From positions 1 through 64,000 of the forward strand of contig NZ_MUJK01000003.1 in the NCBI RefSeq assembly GCF_002906155.1: a DNA stretch of 64,000 nucleotides. Reading direction: 5' to 3'. Position 1 is the first letter of the stretch; every line of letters starts with the position of its first letter. The stretch comes from Pseudomonas laurylsulfativorans (GTDB taxonomy: Bacteria > Pseudomonadota > Gammaproteobacteria > Pseudomonadales > Pseudomonadaceae). Made by a program: the position numbers and the translations under genes. Shown here piece by piece: positions 44,016 through 53,872 of this stretch. The notes beneath the pieces are model-generated. The model saw only the letters and a program-made list of their open reading frames with translations. It searched no databases and had not been told where the DNA came from.

Positions 44016-44756
44016 GTGGACAAGTACCTTTATGTGGCAATGACCGGCGCCAGCCAGAATGCTCTGGCGCAAAAGGCTCATGCCAACAACCTCGCGAACA
44101 TCTCCACCAACGGCTTCCAGAAAGACCTGGAGCAGGCCCGTTCGATGCCGGTGTTCGGTGACAGCTTTCCGGCGCGTGCGTTTGCCATGTCCGAGCGCCC
44201 GGCCACCGATTTCTCCCCGGGCTCGCTGGTGGAAACCGGCCGCGACCTCGACGTTGCCGTGCAAGGCAGCGGCTGGATTGCCGTACAGAATCCCGATGGC
44301 GGTGAAAGCTACGTGCGCACCGGCAGCCTGAACGTTGACGCCCTGGGTGTGCTGCGCGCCGGCAACGGCATGCCGGTCATGGGCAATGGCGGGCCGATTG
44401 CCGTGCCGCCGGAGCAGCAGATCGAAGTCGGTGAGGACGGCACCATCAGCATCCGCGCAATGGGCGAAGGCCCCCGGGTGATGGCTGAAGTCGACCGCAT
44501 CAAGCTGGTCAATCCGGACCTCAAGAACATGACCAAGGGTCTGGATGGCTCTATCCACACCAAGGACGGCCAGCCGGCGCAGGCCGATGCCGACGTCAAA
44601 CTGGTGTCCGGGTTCCTCGAGTCGAGCAACGTCAATGCCGTGGAAGAGATGACCTCGGTACTGGCCTTGTCCAAGCAGTTCGAGCTGCACATCAAGATGA
44701 TGAACACCGCCAAAGACGATGACCAGGCCATGGCTCGGGTCTTGCAGATCAGCTAA
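44016..44756 (+). CDS. flgF: FlgF, proximal rod protein
   Basis: 246 residues from a GTG at 44016 (MDKYLYVAMTGASQNALAQK, AGAGGAAAG upstream). Flagellar rod/hook N-terminal motif ANNLANISTNGFQKDL and C-terminal NVNAVEEMTSVLALSKQFELHIKM. It forms part of the proximal rod. First gene of the flgFGHIJKL run. Confidence 0.95.
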   Translation: MDKYLYVAMTGASQNALAQKAHANNLANISTNGFQKDLEQARSMPVFGDSFPARAFAMSERPATDFSPGSLVETGRDLDVAVQGSGWIAVQNPDGGESYVRTGSLNVDALGVLRAGNGMPVMGNGGPIAVPPEQQIEVGEDGTISIRAMGEGPRVMAEVDRIKLVNPDLKNMTKGLDGSIHTKDGQPAQADADVKLVSGFLESSNVNAVEEMTSVLALSKQFELHIKMMNTAKDDDQAMARVLQIS

Positions 44757-44801
44757 TTACCAGAACGTCGCGCCGTAAAACAGGCGCACGAGGAGAATCG
44801 A

Positions 44802-45587
44802 ATGCTTCCGGCTCTATGGGTTGCCAAAACAGGTCTGTCCGCCCAGGACACCAACCTGACCACCATTTCCAACAACCTGGCCAACGTGTCGACCACGGGT
44901 TTCAAACGTGACCGCGCCGAGTTCCAGGACCTGCTCTACCAGATCAAGCGTCAGCCTGGCGCCCAGTCGACCCAGGACAGCGAACTGCCGTCGGGTCTGC
45001 AACTGGGTACTGGTGTGCGCATCGTCGGCACCCAGAAAAACTTCACCGCCGGCAGCCTGCAAACCACCGAGCAGCCACTGGACATGGCCATCGACGGTCG
45101 CGGTTTCTTCCAGATCCTGCAACCGGACGGCACCACCTCCTATACCCGTGACGGTACCTTCCACCTGGACTCCAACGGCCAGATCGTGAACGCCAGCGGC
45201 TTTGCCCTGGAGCCGGCCATTGTCATTCCGAACGACGCGCAGACCTTCACGGTAGGCCGCGATGGCACCGTGTCCATCACCGTTGCCGGCAACCCGGCTG
45301 CCCAGGTGATCGGCAACCTGCAAACCGCCGACTTCATCAACCCGGCCGGCCTGCAGGCGGTGGGCAACAACCTGTTCCTGGAAACCGCCGCCAGTGGCGC
45401 GCCGCAAGTCGGCACACCGGGCCTGAACGGTTTCGGCACCACGCTGCAGAACACCCTGGAAACGTCGAACGTCAGCACCGTTGAGGAAATGGTCAACATG
45501 ATCACTACCCAGCGCGCCTACGAGATGAACTCCAAGGTGATCTCCACCGCCGACCAGATGCTCTCGTTCGTAACGCAGAATCTGTAA
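44802..45587 (+). CDS. flgG: FlgG, distal rod protein
   Basis: 261 residues, the standard length. N-terminal AQDTNLTTISNNLANVSTTG FKRDRAEFQDLL and C-terminal SNVSTVEEMVNMITTQRAYEMN identify it. It builds the distal rod between rod and hook. Confidence 0.97.
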   Translation: MLPALWVAKTGLSAQDTNLTTISNNLANVSTTGFKRDRAEFQDLLYQIKRQPGAQSTQDSELPSGLQLGTGVRIVGTQKNFTAGSLQTTEQPLDMAIDGRGFFQILQPDGTTSYTRDGTFHLDSNGQIVNASGFALEPAIVIPNDAQTFTVGRDGTVSITVAGNPAAQVIGNLQTADFINPAGLQAVGNNLFLETAASGAPQVGTPGLNGFGTTLQNTLETSNVSTVEEMVNMITTQRAYEMNSKVISTADQMLSFVTQNL

Positions 45588-45639
45588 TCAAGTCTATGGG
45601 GCGGCCATGAGGCTGCCTGCAACACCGTGAGGTAGGGTC

Positions 45640-46335
45640 ATGAATCGCTATGTATCTGTTCTGGCACTGAGTGGGATCGTCGCACTCGCAGGTTGCGTGC
45701 CTGCGACGCCCAAGCCCAATGACCCTTACTACGCTCCGGTGTTGCCGCGCACGCCGTTGCCGGCGGCCGCGAACAACGGCTCGATCTATCAGGCCGGTTT
45801 CGAACAGAACCTCTACAGCGACCGCAAGGCGTTCCGGATCGGTGACATCATCACCATCACCCTGAACGAAAGGACCCAAGCGAGCAAAAACGCCAACTCG
45901 CAGGTGGCCAAGAACAGCAAGACCGGCATCGGCCTGACCTCGCTGTTCGGCGGCAGTGCCACCACCAACAACCCGTTCGGTGACGGCGACCTGAGTCTGA
46001 GCGCCAGCTACGAAGGCGACCGCGCCACCAAGGGCGACAGCAAGGCGGCCCAGGGCAACACCTTGACCGGCTCGATCACCGTGACCGTCGCCGATGTGTT
46101 GCCCAACGGCATCATCGCGGTGCGCGGCGAGAAGTGGATGACCCTCAACACCGGCGACGAACTGGTACGGATTGCCGGTCTCGTTCGCGCCGATGACATC
46201 GCCACCGATAACACCGTGTCGTCGACCCGTGTCGCCGATGCGCGCATCACCTACTCGGGCACCGGTTCGTTTGCCGATGCGAGTCAGCCAGGCTGGTTCG
46301 ACCGTTTCTTCCTCAGCCCGCTGTTCCCTTTCTAG
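45640..46335 (+). CDS. flgH: FlgH, outer-membrane L-ring lipoprotein
   Basis: 231 residues with a lipobox LAGC, lipidated Cys19. Conserved [38 protein letters not shown] and [24 protein letters not shown]. It forms the L-ring of the basal body. Confidence 0.97.
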   Translation: MNRYVSVLALSGIVALAGCVPATPKPNDPYYAPVLPRTPLPAAANNGSIYQAGFEQNLYSDRKAFRIGDIITITLNERTQASKNANSQVAKNSKTGIGLTSLFGGSATTNNPFGDGDLSLSASYEGDRATKGDSKAAQGNTLTGSITVTVADVLPNGIIAVRGEKWMTLNTGDELVRIAGLVRADDIATDNTVSSTRVADARITYSGTGSFADASQPGWFDRFFLSPLFPF

Positions 46336-46344
46336 GTGGCTACG

Positions 46345-47451
46345 TTGAATTTCAGAAGTCTCATGGTGGCCGCCGTTTTGTTGTCTGCGGCCTTCAATGC
46401 TCAAGCCGAGCGCCTGAAGGACATCGCCAGCATTTCCGGCGTGCGTTCCAACCAATTGATCGGTTACGGCCTGGTGGTCGGGCTTAACGGCACCGGCGAC
46501 CAGACGACGCAAACCCCGTTCACCCTGCAGACCTTCAACAACATGCTTTCGCAGTTCGGCATCAAGGTGCCGCCGGGTTCGGGCAACGTGCAGTTGAAGA
46601 ACGTCGCAGCGGTGTCGATCAGTGCCGATCTGCCGGCGTTCGCCAAGCCGGGTCAGCAGGTCGACATCACCGTTTCGTCCATCGGCAACTCCAAGAGTCT
46701 GCGCGGCGGCACCTTGCTGCTGACGCCACTCAAGGGTATCGACGGTAACGTCTATGCGGTGGCCCAGGGCAACCTGGTGGTCGGTGGTTTCGATGCGGAA
46801 GGTCGCGACGGCTCGAAGATCACCGTCAACGTTCCTTCAGCCGGTCGCATCCCCGGGGGGGCGTCGGTGGAGCGCGCGGTGCCGAGCGGTTTCAACCAGG
46901 GCAATAGCCTGACGCTGAACCTCAACCGCTCCGACTTCACCACCGCCAAGCGTATCGTCGACAAGATCAACGACATGCTCGGTCCTGGCGTGGCCCAGGC
47001 CATCGACGGCGGTTCGGTTCGCGTCACCGCGCCGCTCGATCCGAGCCAGCGCGTCGACTACCTGTCGATCCTGGAAAACCTCGAAATCGATCCGGGTCAG
47101 GCGGTGGCGAAAGTCATCATCAACTCCCGTACCGGCACCATCGTGATTGGCCAGAACGTCAAGGTTTCCCCGGCCGCCGTGACCCACGGCAGCCTGACCG
47201 TGACCATCACCGAAGACCCGATCGTCAGCCAGCCCGGCCCTCTGTCCAATGGCACCACGGCGGTGGTGCCGCGTTCGAAGGTCAATGCCCAGCAGGAAGC
47301 CAAGCCGATGTTCAAGTTCGGCCCGGGCACCACCCTCGACGAGATCGTGCGGGCGGTGAACCAGGTCGGTGCGGCACCGGGTGACTTGATGGCTATTCTC
47401 GAAGCGCTGAAGCAGGCCGGCGCCCTGCAAGCCGACCTGATCGTGATCTGA
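46345..47451 (+). CDS. flgI: FlgI, periplasmic P-ring protein
   Basis: About 368 residues. I choose the TTG at 46345 ([21 protein letters not shown]) because AGGTGG lies at proper distance and the signal peptide then has normal length; a GTG at 46336, directly after the flgH stop, is the alternative. Motifs: [41 protein letters not shown]. It forms the P-ring in the periplasm. Confidence 0.95.
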   Translation: MNFRSLMVAAVLLSAAFNAQAERLKDIASISGVRSNQLIGYGLVVGLNGTGDQTTQTPFTLQTFNNMLSQFGIKVPPGSGNVQLKNVAAVSISADLPAFAKPGQQVDITVSSIGNSKSLRGGTLLLTPLKGIDGNVYAVAQGNLVVGGFDAEGRDGSKITVNVPSAGRIPGGASVERAVPSGFNQGNSLTLNLNRSDFTTAKRIVDKINDMLGPGVAQAIDGGSVRVTAPLDPSQRVDYLSILENLEIDPGQAVAKVIINSRTGTIVIGQNVKVSPAAVTHGSLTVTITEDPIVSQPGPLSNGTTAVVPRSKVNAQQEAKPMFKFGPGTTLDEIVRAVNQVGAAPGDLMAILEALKQAGALQADLIVI

Positions 47452-47462
47452 GGACGGCCATC

Positions 47463-48752
47463 GTGGATATGCGCAAGAGCGGTCTGGTCAGCAGCAGCGA
47501 TTCGGGCTCCTATTCGGATTTGAATCGTCTGAATCAGCTCAAGGTCGGCGACAAGAACAGCGACGGCAACATGCGCAAGGTAGCGCAGGAGTTCGAGTCG
47601 CTGTTCCTCGGGGAAATGCTCAAGTCGATGCGTTCGGCCACCGAAGCATTGGGTCAGGACAATCCGATGAACACGCCGGCGGCCAAGCAGTACCAGGAGA
47701 TGTACGACCAGCAACTGGCTGTTTCCATGTCCCGCGAGGGGGGTGGTATCGGTCTGGCTGACGTGTTGATGCGCCAGATGTCGAAGAACAAGCCAATGGC
47801 GCCGGGTGAAGCCGCCGCAGCGTCTCTGGCCAAGCAAGAGGCCGCGAAAGCAGCCGTGCAAACGCCGGTGGCGGCAGGTACGGTCGCGATAAGTGGACCG
47901 CTGTCGCGGGTCAATGGGCAGCGACCGTTGTGGGCTTCGCGATCAGTGCATGCGCCGCAGGAAACGGGTGAGGGGACTCATCGCAATGACATGGCGCTGA
48001 TCAATCAGCGCCGCCTGGCATTGCCGCCGAAGCTGGCTGACCGGCTGTTGGCGGGGTTGGTGCCTTCTGCGACGACCGCTGTCACCACGACGCTCAACAA
48101 GACAGCATTGCCGGAGCGCACGACGAGCACCGGCTCGGGGCCGCTGTACAACGGCGACTGGCTAGCGAACGCGCAGCAGGCTTCCACTGGCGGCATGCAG
48201 ATTTACGGTCGCGCCATGGCACAGATTCCTCTGGCGCCTGCGAAGAAAGCGTTCAGTTCCGCCGACCAGTTCGTCAACACCATGTTGCCGATGGCCAAGG
48301 AAGCGGCGGCCCGCATTGGTGTCGATCCACGTTACCTGGTAGCCCAGGCGGCTCTGGAAACCGGCTGGGGCAAGTCGGTCATGCGTGCTCAGGACGGCAG
48401 CAGCAGCCACAACCTGTTCGGCATCAAGGCCGGTAACAGCTGGCAGGGTAGTTCGGCGCGGGCGATCACCAGTGAGTTCCGCAACGGGCAGATGGTCAAG
48501 GAGACGGCCGAGTTCCGTTCCTACGATTCCTACAAGGACAGTTTCCATGACCTTGTGACTTTGCTGCAGACCAATAATCGCTATCAAGATGTCGTGAAGT
48601 CGGCCGATAACCCGGAACGATTTGTACGCGAGTTGCAGAAGGCCGGTTACGCAACTGACCCGGACTACGCAAGCAAGATTTCGCAGATAGCCAAGCAGAT
48701 GACGAGTTACCAGAACTACGCTGCGGCGGGCGTTTCCACCACGCCTTTATAG
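47463..48752 (+). CDS. flgJ: FlgJ, rod cap chaperone and peptidoglycan hydrolase
   Basis: 429 residues from a GTG (ATG two codons on is possible). The N-terminal rod-binding region (VAQEFESLFLGEMLKSMRSA) is followed by a linker. The C-terminal glucosaminidase domain has PRYLVAQAALETGWGKSVM, LFGIKAG and YDSYKDSFHDLVTLL. It guides rod assembly and opens the cell wall. Confidence 0.96.
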   Translation: MDMRKSGLVSSSDSGSYSDLNRLNQLKVGDKNSDGNMRKVAQEFESLFLGEMLKSMRSATEALGQDNPMNTPAAKQYQEMYDQQLAVSMSREGGGIGLADVLMRQMSKNKPMAPGEAAAASLAKQEAAKAAVQTPVAAGTVAISGPLSRVNGQRPLWASRSVHAPQETGEGTHRNDMALINQRRLALPPKLADRLLAGLVPSATTAVTTTLNKTALPERTTSTGSGPLYNGDWLANAQQASTGGMQIYGRAMAQIPLAPAKKAFSSADQFVNTMLPMAKEAAARIGVDPRYLVAQAALETGWGKSVMRAQDGSSSHNLFGIKAGNSWQGSSARAITSEFRNGQMVKETAEFRSYDSYKDSFHDLVTLLQTNNRYQDVVKSADNPERFVRELQKAGYATDPDYASKISQIAKQMTSYQNYAAAGVSTTPL

Positions 48753-48775
48753 GCACAAGGTATAAGGTTTGATCC

Positions 48776-50788
48776 ATGAGTTTGCTCAATATCGGGATGT
48801 CGGGTTTGTCCGCCAGTCACGCTTCGTTGGTGACTACGGGTAATAACATTTCCAACGTCGATACCGTCGGGTACTCGCGCCAGCAAACTGTCCAGGGCAC
48901 TAAAAGCTCTATACAGAATGGCAATGTGTTCATCGGCACTGGCACTACTCTGGCTGATGTGCGTCGGGTCTATAACAGCTACCTTGATGCACAATTGCAG
49001 ACCACCACTTCGCTCAATGGCGATGCACAGGCTTATCTTGGGCAGGCGACGCAAGTGGACAAGTTGCTGTCCGACAGCGGTACCGGTATTACCAAGACAC
49101 TGCAGTCATTTTTCTCGTCACTGCAAACATTGTCCGGCAACTCCACCGACAACGCTTCGCGCCAGGCGTTGTTGACCAATGCCCAGGGTTTGAGCAGCCG
49201 TTTCAATGCGATGTCCCAGCAGTTGAAGCAGCAGGGTTCGTACATCAATGATCAATTGGGCTCGATGGCCGATCAGGTCAACAAACTGGCGTCGACCGTT
49301 GCGGCCTACAACAAAAAAATTGGTGAAGTCAGTGGTTCGGGGGGAACGCCCAATGAATTGCTGGATCAGCGTAACGAAACAGTCCGTCAGCTCAACGAAC
49401 TGGTCGGCACACAGGTCACCGAAACCGACGGCCGACTGGATATCTACCTGGGTAGCGGGCAGCCGTTGGTTATCGGCGACACGGTCAATAAATTGCGCGT
49501 GGCGGCAGACCCGACCGACCCGACCCGCTCCTCGATCATCATGGATCGAGGCAATTCGTCGATCGATATCACCGGTGTGATGAGCGGCGGTCAGATGGGT
49601 GGATTGTTGCGCTATCGCACTGAGGTGCTGACGCCGGCGGTCAACAATCTGGGGCGTATCGCCATGGTTGTGGCTGATCAGGTCAACAAGCAGCTGGGGC
49701 AGGGCCTGGATCAGAGCGGTAACTTCGGCGCGGCAATGTTCAACAACATCAACAGCGCGGCGGCCATCAGCCAGCGCAGCATTGCCAATGCCAATAACAA
49801 TCCGGCGTCCGGCAACCTGAATGTCACCATCAAAGACACCAGCAAGCTGCAAGCCAGTGATTATCAGGTGACGGTCACGGCTTCGGGCTACAACGTGCGT
49901 CGACTGTCGGATAACACCGACATGGGCAACTTTGCCTTCGCCACGCCGCCTGCCGCTGACCCGGTGATCGATGGCTTCAGTCTGAGCGTGAACAGCGGCT
50001 CGGTAGCCGCCGGCGATACCTTCAAGATCACTCCGACCCGTAGCGGTGCCGCCGACATGACTACGGTCATGACCGACACCAAAACCCTGGCGACCGCTGC
50101 TCCACTGACGTCGACCAAAGCCTCGGGCAATGGTGGCACCGGTGCTGTCAGCCAGCCGAACCTGACCACTACGCTGGATATCTACGATCCGGTCCAGCGC
50201 CTGGAAATGCAGACGGCGGTCAAGGCATCGATGCCGGTGCGCATGCTGATGACCAGTGCCAGCGCTTATGAAGTGTTCGACTCCAAGGGCAATAGCATCG
50301 GTACCGGCAGCATCGTGCCAGGTCAGAACAACGACCTGAGTATCGCAGTGCCCTACACCGATGCCGGTGGCAACGCCAAAACCTTCAATATGGGAATGAC
50401 CGTCAGCGGCAGCCCTGCTTCGGGGGACAGCTTCAACATTTCCATGACGGCGGCCGACAGCACCGACAACCGCAACGCCCAGGCCTTGCTCGGTCTGCAA
50501 ACCAAGGCGACCGTCGGTGCAACTGCGACCAGTCCGGGTGTGAGCTTCACCGATGCGTATGGTGGCCTGGTATCGACGGTCGGTTCGCTGACCAAGCAGG
50601 GGCAACTGGATGCAACGGCTACCGATACCATCTTGACTGGCGCTCGAAGCGCCCGCGACTCGCTGTCCGGTGTCGATCTCGATGAAGAGGCTGGCAACCT
50701 GACCAAGTTCCAGCAGTACTACACGGCCTCTTCGCAGATCATCAAGACTGCGCAGGAAATTTTCAGCACCCTGATCAATGCCCTTTAA
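48776..50788 (+). CDS. flgK: FlgK, hook-filament junction protein 1
   Basis: 670 residues. N-terminal SLLNIGMSGLSASHASLVTTGNNISN and C-terminal SGVDLDEEAGNLTKFQQYYTASSQIIKTAQEIFSTLINAL-type end are typical of HAP1. The centre is variable and adds length over enteric FlgK, as usual in Pseudomonas. Confidence 0.96.
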   Translation: MSLLNIGMSGLSASHASLVTTGNNISNVDTVGYSRQQTVQGTKSSIQNGNVFIGTGTTLADVRRVYNSYLDAQLQTTTSLNGDAQAYLGQATQVDKLLSDSGTGITKTLQSFFSSLQTLSGNSTDNASRQALLTNAQGLSSRFNAMSQQLKQQGSYINDQLGSMADQVNKLASTVAAYNKKIGEVSGSGGTPNELLDQRNETVRQLNELVGTQVTETDGRLDIYLGSGQPLVIGDTVNKLRVAADPTDPTRSSIIMDRGNSSIDITGVMSGGQMGGLLRYRTEVLTPAVNNLGRIAMVVADQVNKQLGQGLDQSGNFGAAMFNNINSAAAISQRSIANANNNPASGNLNVTIKDTSKLQASDYQVTVTASGYNVRRLSDNTDMGNFAFATPPAADPVIDGFSLSVNSGSVAAGDTFKITPTRSGAADMTTVMTDTKTLATAAPLTSTKASGNGGTGAVSQPNLTTTLDIYDPVQRLEMQTAVKASMPVRMLMTSASAYEVFDSKGNSIGTGSIVPGQNNDLSIAVPYTDAGGNAKTFNMGMTVSGSPASGDSFNISMTAADSTDNRNAQALLGLQTKATVGATATSPGVSFTDAYGGLVSTVGSLTKQGQLDATATDTILTGARSARDSLSGVDLDEEAGNLTKFQQYYTASSQIIKTAQEIFSTLINAL

Positions 50789-50801
50789 GGAGCCGTAGAG
50801 C

Positions 50802-52385
50802 ATGCGCATTTCTACTGCACAGTATTACGCGACGACGGCTGCCAACTATCAGCGCAACCTCAATAATGTGATGAAGGCAGCCGAGCAGGCCAGCAGTGGC
50901 ATCAAGCTCGAAACGGCGGCGGATGATCCGGTCGGTGCGGCACGCTTGCTGCAACTTGAGCAGCAAAAAGCCATGCTCGGTCAGTACACCACCAATATCA
51001 ACGCGTTGAATACCGCCCAGGCGCAGGAAGAAAGCGTGCTGGACAGCATCAACACCGTGCTGCAGAAAGTCAGTGAGTTGGCGGTACGGGCCGGTGCTGC
51101 ATCGCTTAACGATGATGATCGCAATTCCATCGGGGCAGAAGTCGCCCAGGCTGAAGAGCAGTTGCTGAATCTGATGAACAGCAAGGACGCCAACGGCAAC
51201 TACATTTTTTCCGGCGCCAGCAACAGTACTCAGCCGTTTTTGCGCAACAGTGATGGTACCTACAGCTATCAGGGCGACCAGACCCAACTGGAACTGAAGA
51301 TCGGCGATTCAATGTCCCTGGGGCTCAACGATACCGGTTGGGATGTTTTCCAGCAGGCGATCAATGCTGCACGCAGTTCGACCACCATGACCGCACCCGC
51401 TGTGGATGATGGGCGCGTATCCGTATCCCAGGGGCTGGTGAGTTCCGGCCCGGCGTTCGATGCGAGTTTCCGCACTGGACAGCCTTACACGCTCTCGTTC
51501 ACCAGCAGTACCGAGTTTGTGATCAAGGATGCCTTGGGAAATGACGTGACCGCCGAGGCGAGCGGTGGCGGTACATTCGATCCGAACAACAAGGATGGTT
51601 CCGACATCAGTTTTCGCGGTGTGACCTTTGCGCTGGATATCACCTACCAGGCAAGTGACACGCCCGCCGGTGCTGATGCGGTCATCGCCGGCCACAGTTT
51701 CCAGTTGGCGGCCAAGCCAGACAGTTTTGTCAGTAATCGTGCTCCGGGCAACAGCTCGGCGGCGGTGATTAGTCAAACGTCAGTGACCAACGCTGCCGAT
51801 TACAAGAGCTTTTTCCCTGAGGGCGGGGCGATCCTGAAGTTCACCGCTCCCGGGACCTTCGAGATGTATGCCCGCCCAATGACCAGCGGCAGTACACCGG
51901 TGACCACCGGGGCCGTAGTGGCTGGCGTGGCGACAGCGGCCGGTGTCAGTTTTACCCTAGGTGGCACACCGCCGGTACCGGCGGCAGGTGATCAGTTCGA
52001 TATCTCGGTCAATGCCCACCAGACCCAGAATGTGCTCGACACCGTCAGTCAGTTACGTCAGGCGCTGCAGACTCCTACTTCAGGCAATCCGGAGGCACAG
52101 CGCAATCTGGGCAACGTTCTCGCGTCCTCTATTGCCAACTTGGGCAACGCCAAAAACCAGGTTGACCTGGCCCGTGGTGCAATCGGTGCCCGGGGTAATG
52201 TGATGGACATGCAGCGTGATTCGATTCAAAGCACTGGCCTGATCAATGCCTCTTCGCAGTCTTCAATCAGGGAGGCCGATCCCGCTGAAGTGCTGACTCG
52301 CCTGACCTTGCAGCAAACCATGCTGCAGGCCGCGCAACTGGCGTTCGCCAAGGTTTCCCAGCTGAGCCTGTTCAACAAGCTTTGA
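50802..52385 (+). CDS. flgL: FlgL, hook-filament junction protein 3
   Basis: 527 residues. Flagellin-like ends: MRISTAQYYATTAANYQRNL, SSGIKLETAADDPVGAARLL and the C-terminal LTLQQTMLQAAQLAFAKVSQ LSLFNKL. The centre is longer than in enteric FlgL, probably an inserted surface domain. It follows flgK after 13 bases. Confidence 0.96.
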   Translation: MRISTAQYYATTAANYQRNLNNVMKAAEQASSGIKLETAADDPVGAARLLQLEQQKAMLGQYTTNINALNTAQAQEESVLDSINTVLQKVSELAVRAGAASLNDDDRNSIGAEVAQAEEQLLNLMNSKDANGNYIFSGASNSTQPFLRNSDGTYSYQGDQTQLELKIGDSMSLGLNDTGWDVFQQAINAARSSTTMTAPAVDDGRVSVSQGLVSSGPAFDASFRTGQPYTLSFTSSTEFVIKDALGNDVTAEASGGGTFDPNNKDGSDISFRGVTFALDITYQASDTPAGADAVIAGHSFQLAAKPDSFVSNRAPGNSSAAVISQTSVTNAADYKSFFPEGGAILKFTAPGTFEMYARPMTSGSTPVTTGAVVAGVATAAGVSFTLGGTPPVPAAGDQFDISVNAHQTQNVLDTVSQLRQALQTPTSGNPEAQRNLGNVLASSIANLGNAKNQVDLARGAIGARGNVMDMQRDSIQSTGLINASSQSSIREADPAEVLTRLTLQQTMLQAAQLAFAKVSQLSLFNKL

Positions 52386-52404
52386 GTCGGTCCTGACCGC
52401 TCGC

Positions 52405-52439
52405 GGCCAGCCCCTGTCACCGGGGGCTGGCTTTTTTTT
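52405..52439 (+). terminator. Terminator after flgL
   Basis: GCCAGCCCC / GGGGCTGGC stem followed by eight Ts, 20 bases after the flgL stop. The next ~250 bases before the KAS III gene show no other gene and no promoter I can name. Confidence 0.93.
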
Positions 52440-52692
52440 GCTTTTTTTAATGATGCGCGGCGGGGCGGGGCGGCGATCTGGACCACAAAATCAAATAAAG
52501 CACTGAACTCTGAGTGACCCGCCAGTCAAAACGCGCATCTTCACTGTATCCTGTCTGCGGGCGGTGAAGGTGGCGGGTAGTTCAAGGTGCTTCTTGATTC
52601 CCGACGTTGCTCTTCTGGGGCCAGGCCCTGACTGTAGACGCCCTCGATTCAGCGAGCGGCGATGTTCAGCTGTTTATTATTGGGAAGCCATA

Positions 52693-53622
52693 ATGATTGG
52701 CATAAAAAATATAGCGAGTTACGTGCCGGCAGCCGGGATTGATAATTACGCCCAGGGTGCAAAGTTCGACAAGGACGAAACCTTTATTCTTGGCAAGATC
52801 GGCTCGGCGTTTTTGCCGCGCATGGCTGCCGATCAGGAAACTTCCGATCTGTGCGTCGAAGCCGCCAATGCGTTGTTCGCCGCCAGTCCCAAACTCAAGC
52901 GTGAGTCCATCGACTGCCTGATCGTCGTCACCCAGAACGGTGATGAAGAAGGGTTGCCGCACACCGCGGCGATCGTTCAGGACAAGCTGGGCCTGCCGAC
53001 TCATGTCGCTGCTTTCGATATTTCCCTGGGCTGTTCCGGCTACGTGTACGGCCTGTATGCGATCAAAGGCTTCATGGAAGCCGCAGGGTTGAAAAACGGC
53101 CTGCTGATCACCGCCGATCCGTACTCGAAGATCGTCGATCCGGAAGACCGTAACACCACCATGCTGTTCGGCGATGCCGCCACCGCAACCTGGATGGGCG
53201 AAGACGCGGTCTGGCAACTGGGCAAGTCAAAATTCGGCACCGACGGTTCCGGCGCGCCGCACCTGAAGGTCAGCGACGGCGTGTTCTTCATGAATGGCCG
53301 CCAGGTGTTCAACTTTGCCTTGTTGAAAGTTCCGGCGCACCTGCATGAGCTGCTGGATGAGTCCAATCTGCAAGCTCGCGATATCGACGCCTTCTGTATT
53401 CACCAGGGCAGCGCGGCCATCGTCGATGCCGTGGCGCGTCGCTTCGAAGAGGGCGAACCGGAGAAGTTCGTCAAGGACATGCTCGAAACCGGCAACACGG
53501 TGTCATCGAGCATTCCGTTGCTGTTGCAAAACCATGTGTTCGATTCCAAATGGACCCGCGTGGCCATCAGCGGCTTTGGCGTGGGCCTCTCGTGGGGGTC
53601 GGCGATTCTCTATCGCGGTTGA
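52693..53622 (+). CDS. Ketoacyl-ACP synthase III-like protein of the flagellin locus
   Basis: 309 residues from the ATG at 52693 (MIGIKNIASYVPAAGID). The FabH-type catalytic triad is complete: Cys114 (LGCSGYVYG), His in CIHQGSAA and Asn in NTVSSS. Thiolase-fold signature GDAATATWMG is also there. It condenses an acyl-CoA with malonyl-ACP. In P. syringae a similar gene beside fliC is part of the flagellin glycosylation island, where the viosamine glycan carries a 3-hydroxybutyryl-type group. Here no glycosyltransferase accompanies it, so its partner genes must be elsewhere or it has another role. Confidence 0.85.
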   Translation: MIGIKNIASYVPAAGIDNYAQGAKFDKDETFILGKIGSAFLPRMAADQETSDLCVEAANALFAASPKLKRESIDCLIVVTQNGDEEGLPHTAAIVQDKLGLPTHVAAFDISLGCSGYVYGLYAIKGFMEAAGLKNGLLITADPYSKIVDPEDRNTTMLFGDAATATWMGEDAVWQLGKSKFGTDGSGAPHLKVSDGVFFMNGRQVFNFALLKVPAHLHELLDESNLQARDIDAFCIHQGSAAIVDAVARRFEEGEPEKFVKDMLETGNTVSSSIPLLLQNHVFDSKWTRVAISGFGVGLSWGSAILYRG

Positions 53623-53642
53623 TTGACTGAATCGAAGCCACA

Positions 53643-53677
53643 AAAAAACGCCCGGAGTTTTAAACCTCCGGGCGTTT
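53643..53677. terminator. Bidirectional terminator before fliC
   Basis: AAAACGCCCGGAG / CTCCGGGCGTTTT around TTTTAAAC, 20 bases after the KAS III stop. It isolates fliC from upstream transcription. Confidence 0.9.
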
Positions 53678-53765
53678 TGCGTTTTCCTGGCGCCAGATTT
53701 TCTGGCTCTAAAGCCTTGAATATAAAGGGCTGGCACGCTGCCACTAAAAATTTGCAAAAAAACCC

Positions 53766-53792
53766 TCAAGCAAAGCCATCTCACGACGATAA
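53766..53792 (+). promoter_or_regulatory. FliA (sigma28) promoter of fliC
   Basis: TCAAG, 14 bases, GACGATAA; close to the Pseudomonas sigma28 form TCAAG-N14/15-GCCGATAA. It lies 80 bases before the fliC start. Confidence 0.8.
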
Positions 53793-53872
53793 CTATTACG
53801 TAGGTTCTCTAGGCCACACCCGGCGGTTGCCAGGGCCGGAAGCCGCAGTATCCATCCAACGAGGATTTCGTC

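Noticed and set aside
53731-53746. TGGCACGCTGCCACTA upstream of fliC as a sigma54 promoter
   Set aside because: The bases at the -12 position are CT, not GC. The FliA site downstream explains fliC better.
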